Below are positions 1-4,831 of a stretch of DNA of 7,440 nt, piece by piece. How positions within the stretch are numbered: position 1 is the stretch's first letter; the number at the start of each line of letters is the position of its first letter. The position numbers and the translations under genes are program-made. Source of the stretch: Acidimicrobiaceae bacterium (lineage in GTDB: Bacteria > Actinomycetota > Acidimicrobiia > Acidimicrobiales > UBA8190); NCBI GenBank assembly GCA_003131945.1, contig PKWD01000378.1:358-7797 (forward strand), given 5' to 3'. The notes under the pieces were generated by a model. The model saw nothing but the letters and a program-made list of their open reading frames with translations. It was not told the DNA's origin and made no database searches.

Positions 1-1
1 C

Positions 2-223
2 CCCTGGGCCATGGCCCAGGGGGAGACTGAGGGCCGCGACGGGGCCTGGGTCCTGGCCGAGGCGCTGGCCGAGGCGGCCGGGATGCTCGTCAGCCCCGGC
101 GAGTTCTACGGGGAGGCGGGCGCCGGTCATATCCGCATCGCCGTCGTCCAACCCGACGACCGCATCGATCTGGTGGCCCGCCGTCTGGCCGATTCGACCG
201 ATGTCCGTTTCGCCGGCCGGTAG
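2..223 (+). CDS. dapC: C-terminal end of a fold-type I aminotransferase, probable N-succinyldiaminopimelate aminotransferase (DapC), 5' partial
   Basis: Only the last 73 codons are in the window; the frame is open to the left edge and ends at TAG 221-223. The fragment carries the end of the small domain of a PLP-dependent class I/II aminotransferase: a P-W pair near its start, then LVSPGEFYGEAGAGHIRIA. The Arg in HIRIA is at the place of the family Arg that binds the substrate alpha-carboxylate. The PLP lysine would lie upstream, outside the window. The GEFYG..G.GH.R pattern is typical of actinobacterial DapC-type enzymes, and dapD starts 9 bp downstream with dapE after it, so transamination of N-succinyl-2-amino-6-ketopimelate is the best guess. 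On sequence alone another class I aminotransferase cannot be excluded. The Met at 11 is internal to the protein, not its start. Confidence 0.8.
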   Translation, partial: PWAMAQGETEGRDGAWVLAEALAEAAGMLVSPGEFYGEAGAGHIRIAVVQPDDRIDLVARRLADSTDVRFAGR

Positions 224-226
224 CCT
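221..226 (+). promoter_or_regulatory. Possible -10 element (TAGCCT) for leaderless dapD transcription
   Basis: TAGCCT fits the actinobacterial -10 pattern TANNNT and stands 6 bp before the dapD GTG, the spacing expected if transcription starts on the start codon. Its first three bases are the dapC stop codon, and no Shine-Dalgarno sequence precedes dapD. No convincing -35 is visible. Translational coupling with dapC is the alternative reading. Confidence 0.3.
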
Positions 227-232
227 CGCGCG

Positions 233-1057
233 GTGGCCGACCTCCAATCCCAGATCGAGGAGTTGTGGGCCCGCGCCGGCGAACTCGGTCCGTCCGACGT
301 CGACGCGCTGGAGGTCGTCACCCAGGCCATCGACCTTCTCGATTCCGGCCAGGCGCGCGTGGCCGAGATCGATGCCAGCGGTGAGGTGGTGGTCCACCGC
401 TGGTTGAAGACGGCCATCCTCCTTCTCTTCCGTCTGCGCACCATGGCCAGCATCGAGTTGGGCCCTTTCGAGTTCGCCGACAAGCTGCCGCTCAAGGCCG
501 GTTACGAAGCGGCCGGCGTGAGGGTGGTGCCCGGGGCCTCGGCGAGGTGGGGCTCGTTTCTCGACCGCGGTGTCATCCTGATGCCGAGCTACGTGAACAT
601 CGGTGCCCGCGTCGGGGCCGACACCATGGTCGACACCTGGGCCACCGTGGGATCCTGCGCTCAGATCGGAGCCCGGGTGCATCTCTCGGGCGGCGTCGGC
701 ATCGGTGGCGTTCTCGAGCCCCCGAACGCGGCGCCTGTCATGGTGGGCGACGATGCCATGATCGGCAGTCGTTGCATGGTGACCCAGGGTGCGCGCGTGG
801 GCGAAGGCGCCGTCCTCGGCGAAGGGACGATCCTGAACCCCTCCATTCCCGTCGTCGACGCCCAGACCGGTGAGGAGATCGGTCGGGGAGTGGTACCGCC
901 GTGGAGTGTGGCCATGGGCGCCGCCCGTCGTCGTGATTATCCCGGTGGCGAGTTCTTTCTTCCCTGCGTCCTCGTGATCAAGCGCCTCGATCCCGGACAG
1001 CGCCATGACAAAGCGCAACTCGAGGCCGTGCTGCGCGAGCACCAGATCTCCACGTGA
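233..1057 (+). CDS. dapD: 2,3,4,5-tetrahydropyridine-2,6-dicarboxylate N-succinyltransferase (DapD), E. coli class
   Basis: Transfers succinyl from succinyl-CoA to tetrahydrodipicolinate, the step that commits to the succinylase branch of DAP/lysine synthesis in the cytosol. At 274 residues it matches the E. coli enzyme length. After an alpha-helical N-terminal domain (about 1-95) comes a left-handed beta-helix of hexapeptide repeats (about 105-225) with the class signatures LMPSYVNIGA (116-125), MVDTWATVGSCAQIG (132-146) and HLSGGVGIGGVLEP (150-163). Asp134 corresponds to catalytic Asp141 of E. coli. The region after 163 diverges: the conserved IGARSEVVEG is here IGSRCMVTQG, placing Met182 where E. 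coli has Glu189 (alignment from memory). The GTG start at 233 gives the expected N-terminus; it lies 9 bp after dapC and lacks a Shine-Dalgarno. Well-studied actinobacteria such as Mycobacterium use a different DapD class. Confidence 0.93.
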   Translation: MADLQSQIEELWARAGELGPSDVDALEVVTQAIDLLDSGQARVAEIDASGEVVVHRWLKTAILLLFRLRTMASIELGPFEFADKLPLKAGYEAAGVRVVPGASARWGSFLDRGVILMPSYVNIGARVGADTMVDTWATVGSCAQIGARVHLSGGVGIGGVLEPPNAAPVMVGDDAMIGSRCMVTQGARVGEGAVLGEGTILNPSIPVVDAQTGEEIGRGVVPPWSVAMGAARRRDYPGGEFFLPCVLVIKRLDPGQRHDKAQLEAVLREHQIST

Positions 1058-1073
1058 CGAACGCCGGCGCCTG

Positions 1074-2144
1074 GTGACCGATCTTCTGGCCCTCACGGCG
1101 GAGCTGGTGGACATCCCGTCGGTGAGCCATGAGGAAACTGCTCTGGCCGACCACATGGAGAGCGCACTGCGCCGGGCCCGTCATCTCACCGTCGACCGGT
1201 TCGGCGACACCCTGGTGGCCCGCACCACCCTCGGCCGGTCCCGCCGTCTGCTGCTCGCCGGTCACCTCGACACCGTTCCGCCCTTCGGCCAGGGTGGACA
1301 CCGTTTGGACGGCGACTCCCTGTGCGGGCTCGGCGCCGTCGATATGAAAGGTGGACTGGCCGTCTTGCTCGACCTGGCCCGGACCGTCACCGAGCCGGCT
1401 GTCGACGCTACCTTCCTCTTCTATACCTGCGAAGAGGTCGAGCGTCGCTACAACGGGCTCAACGCTCTCGTCATCGAGAACCCCGAGATCATCACAGCCG
1501 ACGCCGCCGTTCTGGCCGAACCCACCGGAGGCCTGGTGGAGGCCGGGTGCCAGGGAACGATGCGGGTGGAGGTGACCCTGACCGGCCGCCGGGCCCACAC
1601 GGCGCGACCGTGGGCCGGGGTGAACGCCGTCCACCGCTTGGCTCCGGTGCTGGGCGCCCTGGAGGCCTATGTCCCACGCCGCGTCATCCTCGACGGCTGC
1701 GAGTACATGGAGCAGCTCCAGGCCGTCGGCGTCAGCGGCGGCGTGGCCGGGAACGTGGTTCCTGATGAAGCCGTGATCCTCATCAACCTCCGCTTCGCCC
1801 CCGACCGCGACCTCGCCGGCGCCGAGGCGGAGGTCCACCGTCTGCTCGACGGCGCCCTCGACCCTCATGTCGGCGACCGGATAGAGGTGGTCGACGCCGT
1901 GGCCGGCGCCGTGCCGGGCCTCGACCATCCGTTGCTGTCCGGACTGGTGAGCGCCACCGGACAATCGCCGCGGGCCAAGCTGGGATGGACCGATGTCGCC
2001 ACCTTGTCGGCCGCCGGCGTGCCGGCGGCCAATTTCGGACCCGGGGATCCCCTCCTGGCCCACACCCCCGACGAGAACGTCTCGCGCGCCGAGCTCACCG
2101 GAGTCCGTGACGCCTTGTCTTCGGTCCTGACGTCAGCGCCCTAG
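1074..2144 (+). CDS. dapE: Succinyl-diaminopimelate desuccinylase (DapE), M20 metallopeptidase family
   Basis: Hydrolyses N-succinyl-LL-DAP to LL-DAP and succinate using a two-metal centre. The 356-residue protein shows the M20 pattern in order: GHLDT with metal ligand His64 and catalytic Asp66, bridging Asp90 in AVDMKGG, catalytic Glu120 and ligand Glu121 in YTCEEVE, ligand Glu149 in LAEPTGG, the dimerisation (lid) domain from about 160 to 270 with RRAHTARPW, and the final His330 in LLAHTPDENV. The GTG at 1074 is chosen because the family N-terminus begins just there (DLLALTAELVDIPSVS) and it lies 16 bp after dapD. The upstream in-frame ATG at 1005 would add 23 residues of poor quality overlapping dapD. 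No strong Shine-Dalgarno is present. Another M20 peptidase is possible by motifs alone, but position after dapC-dapD supports DapE. Confidence 0.93.
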   Translation: MTDLLALTAELVDIPSVSHEETALADHMESALRRARHLTVDRFGDTLVARTTLGRSRRLLLAGHLDTVPPFGQGGHRLDGDSLCGLGAVDMKGGLAVLLDLARTVTEPAVDATFLFYTCEEVERRYNGLNALVIENPEIITADAAVLAEPTGGLVEAGCQGTMRVEVTLTGRRAHTARPWAGVNAVHRLAPVLGALEAYVPRRVILDGCEYMEQLQAVGVSGGVAGNVVPDEAVILINLRFAPDRDLAGAEAEVHRLLDGALDPHVGDRIEVVDAVAGAVPGLDHPLLSGLVSATGQSPRAKLGWTDVATLSAAGVPAANFGPGDPLLAHTPDENVSRAELTGVRDALSSVLTSAP

Positions 2145-2191
2145 GGCGGCGCCGCACTCGACAGGATGTGCGCGTCCTTGGTGGGGGAGCC

Positions 2192-2821
2192 TCAGAGCCG
2201 GCGGAGAACGGTGACCACCTTCCCGTAGATCGTCACTGCCTCAGCGTCGAACTCCATGGGCGAGAACACCGGGTTGGCCGGGGTGAGGACGATCTTGCCG
2301 CTGCGACGGCTGAAGGTCTTCACGGTTGCCTCGTCGTCGGGTATCCCGGCCACGACGATGTCACCGTTGTCGGCCTCGGGCTGCTGGCGTACGACCACGT
2401 AGTCCCCGTCGAGGATCCCGGCCTCGATCATCGACTCCCCCCGCACCCGCAACATGAACAGCGAGCCCGTGCCCGTGAAGTCCTCGGGCAGCGGGAGCAG
2501 CTCCTCCACGTTCTCGTGGGCCAGGACGCCGGTACCGGCGGCCACGTCGCCGATCAGGGGGATGTTGCGAACAGGGCGGGCCGCCATCTGCGCCTTGGAG
2601 GACGGGTCGTACCGGACCTCGATGGCCCTCGGCTTGGTGGGATCGCGTCGTAGATAGCCCTCGCGCTGGAGGACGGCCAGGTGGGCGTGCACCGTCGAAG
2701 AGGACGTCAGTCCGACTGCCTGGCCGATCTCACGGACCGACGGTGGATATCCCTGCTCCCTCACCCGGTCACCGATGAACTCGAGGATCTGCTGCCTTTT
2801 GCCGGTCAATGCCTCCGCCAT
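2192..2821 (-). CDS. lexA: LexA, SOS response repressor / self-cleaving serine protease
   Basis: Represses SOS genes by binding CGAAC-N4-GTTCG boxes and is inactivated by RecA-stimulated self-cleavage. The 209-residue protein has an N-terminal winged helix-turn-helix (about 5-65; recognition region SVREIGQAVGLTSSSTVHAH at 28-47) and a C-terminal S24 peptidase domain (about 87-209). The scissile Ala95-Gly96 lies in DVAAGTG; the catalytic dyad is Ser130 (RGESM) and Lys168 (ATVKTF), all intact. The ATG at 2821 is chosen because GGAGG stands 9 nt before it and family members begin near here; the frame continues upstream without stop to an ATG at 3010, but that stretch has no family resemblance and covers the operator region. 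Two LexA boxes upstream indicate autoregulation. It converges with dapE and diverges from the LysM gene. Confidence 0.97.
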   Translation of the reverse strand: MAEALTGKRQQILEFIGDRVREQGYPPSVREIGQAVGLTSSSTVHAHLAVLQREGYLRRDPTKPRAIEVRYDPSSKAQMAARPVRNIPLIGDVAAGTGVLAHENVEELLPLPEDFTGTGSLFMLRVRGESMIEAGILDGDYVVVRQQPEADNGDIVVAGIPDDEATVKTFSRRSGKIVLTPANPVFSPMEFDAEAVTIYGKVVTVLRRL

Positions 2822-2866
2822 GGCGCCGTGCCTCCGTGCCCGGGGTGCCCGCCGACGTGACAAGGA

Positions 2867-2880
2867 CGAACACCAGTTCG
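2867..2880. promoter_or_regulatory. LexA box A (lexA side)
   Basis: CGAACACCAGTTCG is a perfect 5+4+5 match to the actinobacterial/Firmicutes SOS box CGAAC-N4-GTTCG. It lies 46 bp before the lexA ATG and covers the predicted lexA transcription start, so bound LexA should block lexA initiation. Confidence 0.92.
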
Positions 2881-2885
2881 GGTTC

Positions 2886-2914
2886 ACGGTAGTCGCGCCG
2901 GGCGGCCAAGGCAA
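2886..2914 (-). promoter_or_regulatory. Predicted lexA promoter
   Basis: On the minus strand TTGCCT (2914-2909) and TACCGT (2891-2886) are separated by 17 bp, matching sigma70 -35/-10 layout with 4/6 and 3/6 consensus bases. The -35 overlaps LexA box B, and the expected start near 2879 falls in box A. The match is modest; the flanking boxes are the main reason to place the promoter here. Confidence 0.45.
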
Positions 2915-2925
2915 ACACCTGTTCG
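2912..2925. promoter_or_regulatory. LexA box B (lexA side, one mismatch)
   Basis: CAAACACCTGTTCG matches CGAAC-N4-GTTCG except for A in place of G at the second base. Read on the minus strand it is CGAACAGGTGTTTG, one base different from box C on the other side of the intergenic region. It overlaps the predicted lexA -35. Confidence 0.8.
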
Positions 2926-3050
2926 TCTGCGCCGTCCCCGGTCCCCGGAGGTCCAGGCCCGGCCAGGCCCCGATCCGACCATTACACCCTCCTGTCATCC
3001 TTCCCGGCATGAGAGAGATCGATCGGACCGTGCATCGGGACCGGTACCTA

Positions 3051-3080
3051 TTGACACGAACAGGTGTTCGTGGTCATATG
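3051..3080 (+). promoter_or_regulatory. Predicted SOS promoter of the LysM gene
   Basis: A perfect TTGACA -35 (3051-3056) is followed, after 17-18 bp, by a weak -10 (TCATAT 3074-3079 or CATATG 3075-3080). LexA box C fills the spacer exactly, so LexA and RNA polymerase cannot occupy it together. The start would be near 3087, giving a 5' leader of about 45 nt that contains box D. Confidence 0.65.
3057..3070. promoter_or_regulatory. LexA box C (LysM gene side)
   Basis: CGAACAGGTGTTCG is a perfect CGAAC-N4-GTTCG palindrome lying directly after TTGACA, between -35 and -10. The flanks extend the symmetry (CAC...GTG), suggesting a strong site. Confidence 0.94.
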
Positions 3081-3090
3081 GCGCACATGA

Positions 3091-3104
3091 CGAACACACG
3101 TTCG
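3091..3104. promoter_or_regulatory. LexA box D (LysM gene side)
   Basis: CGAACACACGTTCG is a perfect CGAAC-N4-GTTCG match, 34 bp centre to centre from box C and just downstream of the predicted transcription start. A second operator here should tighten repression of the rightward genes. Confidence 0.93.
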
Positions 3105-3130
3105 GGGTCGGGACAGTCGGAGGTGGGGAA

Positions 3131-3610
3131 ATGACCACCGTCATGGCGCCGACCGGGGGTTCACCGGTACGCCACAGAAGGCCTCATCCGACCGACCGGC
3201 GTCCCGAACCCAGGTCTTTCCGGCCCGGTGGTCCCGTCGAGCGGCGCCTGCCGGGTTCCGGATCCCACCGGACGCGTCCGATCCGTGTCCGCTGCGACGA
3301 CCCCAGAGCGTCGGCCCGGGCCGCCGCCGTACGCCGCCGCCACATCCTGCTGGCCGTCGTGGCCGTCGCATTGCTCGTGGCCCTCGCCGCTCCGTGGAGC
3401 GGAAAAACAGTCAACGGTCTCGCCACCCCCGGCCCGGCCCAGGCGACCCTTTCGGCCCACTCCGTCTACATCGTCCAGCCCGGGGACACGCTGTGGTCGA
3501 TTGCCCGGAGGCTCGATCCCCAGGGTGATCCCCGCCCGACAATGACGGCGCTCGGCGTGCAGGCCGGTGGTGACACGGTGAGGCCGGGGGAGCGCCTGAT
3601 CCTGCCCTGA
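3131..3610 (+). CDS. SOS-controlled membrane LysM protein, ChiZ/YneA-like cell-division suppressor
   Basis: Probably halts septation during DNA damage. The 159-residue protein has three parts: an Arg/Pro-rich, likely disordered cytoplasmic segment (1-70; 18 Arg, no Lys), one membrane helix (about 71-88, HILLAVVAVALLVALAAPW), and an extracytoplasmic LysM domain (about 111-158, starting SVYIVQPGDTLWSIARRL) that would bind peptidoglycan and ends the protein. This layout and length match mycobacterial ChiZ (Rv2719c) and resemble Bacillus YneA, both LexA-controlled division inhibitors next to lexA. No separate catalytic domain is visible. The start at 3131 is supported by GGAGG 7 nt upstream (3119-3123). 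Two perfect LexA boxes and a TTGACA promoter precede it. nrdR begins 29 bp downstream. Function is inferred from architecture and context, as LysM itself is widespread. Confidence 0.85.
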   Translation: MTTVMAPTGGSPVRHRRPHPTDRRPEPRSFRPGGPVERRLPGSGSHRTRPIRVRCDDPRASARAAAVRRRHILLAVVAVALLVALAAPWSGKTVNGLATPGPAQATLSAHSVYIVQPGDTLWSIARRLDPQGDPRPTMTALGVQAGGDTVRPGERLILP

Positions 3611-3627
3611 TCTGAGTCGGGCGGAAC

Positions 3628-3633
3628 TAGGTT
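3628..3633 (+). promoter_or_regulatory. Possible -10 element (TAGGTT) for leaderless nrdR transcription
   Basis: TAGGTT fits TANNNT and lies 6 bp before the nrdR GTG, so transcription could begin on the start codon itself. There is no clear Shine-Dalgarno and no recognisable -35. If real, nrdR and the genes after it have a LexA-independent internal promoter in addition to read-through from the SOS promoter. Confidence 0.35.
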
Positions 3634-3639
3634 GACCGT

Positions 3640-4110
3640 GTGCGGTGTCCGTGGTGCCAGAGTCTCGATGACAAGGTCGTCGACTCGCGTCTGGCCGAGG
3701 AAGGCGTCGTCATCCGCCGGCGTCGAGAGTGCCTGTCGTGCGGACGCCGGTTCACCACGTACGAGCGCCTGGAAGAGGCGCCCTTGTGGGTGGCCAAGCG
3801 CGCCGGCCAGAGGGAGCCGTTCGACCGGGTCAAGGTGGTCTCCGGTGTGCGTGCCGCCACCAAGAACCGACCGGTCACCGAGGAGCAGCTCGAGGACCTG
3901 GCCCAGCAGGTCGAAGAAGCGCTCCGGGGCGAGGGGGCCGAGGTGACGAGCCAACAGATCGGGGTGGCGGTCCTCGAGCGGCTGCGGGCCCTCGACGATG
4001 TGGCGTACCTGCGATTCGCGTCGGTGTACAAGGGGTTCGCCGACATCGGTGACTTCCAGCGCGAAGTGGGTCTCCTCACGAAGACGACTGAGCCGAAACG
4101 AAAGAGCTGA
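3640..4110 (+). CDS. nrdR: NrdR, transcriptional repressor of ribonucleotide reductase genes
   Basis: Senses ATP/dATP and represses nrd operons by binding NrdR boxes, so adjusting dNTP supply. The 156-residue protein has an N-terminal zinc ribbon with all four ligands (Cys3, Cys6 in MRCPWCQS; Cys31, Cys34 in ECLSCGRRF) followed by an ATP-cone domain (about 49-139; begins near PLWVAKRAGQREPFDRVKV). Length is normal for the family (about 150-160). The GTG at 3640 encodes the invariant MRCP start, so the start is secure. It lies 29 bp after the LysM gene and 6 bp before the deacetylase gene. The lexA / LysM protein / nrdR order is also that of Mycobacterium (Rv2720, Rv2719c, Rv2718c). Its nrd target genes are not in this window. 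Confidence 0.97.
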   Translation: MRCPWCQSLDDKVVDSRLAEEGVVIRRRRECLSCGRRFTTYERLEEAPLWVAKRAGQREPFDRVKVVSGVRAATKNRPVTEEQLEDLAQQVEEALRGEGAEVTSQQIGVAVLERLRALDDVAYLRFASVYKGFADIGDFQREVGLLTKTTEPKRKS

Positions 4111-4116
4111 GCGGCG

Positions 4117-4827
4117 GTGGCCCAGCTGCTCGACACCGTCCCCGAGAAGGTTCTGGCCATCTACGCTCATCCCGACGACCCTGACGTGTCGTGTGGTGGG
4201 ACTCTGGCCCGCTTCGCCCAACAGGGCTCCGAGGTGCACGTCGTGCTGTGCACCAACGGGGACAAGGGCACCACCGATCCGGCCGTCGACCCGGCCCAAT
4301 TGGCGATCCGGCGGGCGGCCGAATGTGACGAGGCGGCCAAGGTCCTCGGTCTGACCGGGCAGCACGTTCTCGGATACCGCGACGGGGAGCTCACCGACGA
4401 CGAGGCCTTCCGGGGAGAGCTCGTCGGGTGGGTCCGGCGGCTGCGCCCGAGCATGGTTCTGTGCCCCGATCCGACGGCCGTCTTCTTCGGCGAGGACTAC
4501 TTCAATCATCGTGATCACCGGATCGTCGGTTTCGCCGTGCTCGACGCCCTGTCACCCGCCGCCGCCCTGCCGCTGTACTTCCCCGACGCCGGTCCGGTGC
4601 ATCAGGTGGAGACGGCTCTGCTCTCGGGAACGCTCGAGCCGACGGTGTGGGTGGACGTCTCGGCCACCATCGAGGACAAGGCAGCGGCCGTGTCGTGCCA
4701 CCGGAGCCAATTCGCCGGAGACGGCGAGTGGGCGGCCAACGCCGTGCGTACCCGTGCCGCCGAGGACGGGCGTCGGGCCGGTGTGGCGTTCGCCGAGGGC
4801 TTCCGGCGGCTGCGACTCAGCGTCTGA
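4117..4827 (+). CDS. PIG-L / LmbE-family zinc-dependent N-deacetylase
   Basis: Likely removes an acetyl group from an N-acetyl-sugar or related small molecule; the substrate is unknown. The 236-residue protein begins with the family motif AHPDDPD (17-23): His18 and Asp21 are expected zinc ligands and Asp20 the general base, as in MshB. NHRDHR (130-135) supplies His134 as third ligand, with His131 as a candidate second catalytic His. The nucleotide-fold strand VHVVLCTNGDKGT (40-52) is typical. The usual Glu after HPDD-x is Asp23 here. The GTG at 4117 is chosen because it lies 6 bp after nrdR and gives the normal N-terminus. MshB, Mca and BshB belong to this family, but no mycothiol or bacillithiol gene is nearby to support a thiol role. 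Position between nrdR and dinB suggests co-transcription. Confidence 0.88.
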   Translation: MAQLLDTVPEKVLAIYAHPDDPDVSCGGTLARFAQQGSEVHVVLCTNGDKGTTDPAVDPAQLAIRRAAECDEAAKVLGLTGQHVLGYRDGELTDDEAFRGELVGWVRRLRPSMVLCPDPTAVFFGEDYFNHRDHRIVGFAVLDALSPAAALPLYFPDAGPVHQVETALLSGTLEPTVWVDVSATIEDKAAAVSCHRSQFAGDGEWAANAVRTRAAEDGRRAGVAFAEGFRRLRLSV

Positions 4828-4831
4828 CGCC

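Larger units (their letters stand above)
2822..3130. other. Divergent SOS intergenic region between lexA and the LysM gene
   Basis: This 309 bp gap holds two LexA boxes near lexA (2867-2880, 2912-2925) and two near the rightward gene (3057-3070, 3091-3104), plus a candidate promoter in each direction. The 131 bp between boxes B and C (2926-3056) contain no small gene or clear inverted repeat that I can support; the frame of lexA stays open through much of it, but without coding character. Confidence 0.85.

Noticed and set aside
1005..1073. ATG start for dapE overlapping dapD
   Set aside because: The extra 23 residues (Arg/Cys-rich) are not like M20 peptidase N-termini, whereas GTG 1074 begins right at the family start.
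1752..1764. GGAAC-GTG-GTTCC palindrome resembling a LexA box
   Set aside because: The spacer is 3 rather than 4 bp, the outer C/G bases are absent, and it lies inside dapE coding sequence.
978..2063. Long minus-strand open frame (361 codons) opposite dapE
   Set aside because: It is a shadow of a strongly conserved gene in GC-rich DNA; its composition (Gly/Gln/His-rich) has no family signature.
2163..2178. Possible hairpin AGGA...TCCT between convergent dapE and lexA
   Set aside because: The stem has only five Watson-Crick pairs plus wobbles and no T-tract, too weak to call a bidirectional terminator.
2822..3010. N-terminal extension of lexA up to an ATG at 3010
   Set aside because: The added 63 residues have no LexA similarity, would run through two LexA boxes and the predicted promoter, and the ATG at 2821 has a well-placed GGAGG.
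2926..3050. Search for a small gene or RNA in the centre of the lexA intergenic region
   Set aside because: No start with a ribosome site, no convincing hairpin plus T-tract, and no repeat was found.
3466..4518. Long minus-strand open frame (350 codons) opposite nrdR and the deacetylase gene
   Set aside because: It overlaps two clearly real genes and shows no recognisable domain; GC-rich third positions create such frames.
4511..4831. 107-codon upstream extension of the dinB frame
   Set aside because: It overlaps the C-terminal third of the deacetylase gene out of frame and has no polymerase similarity; it is simply stop-free.
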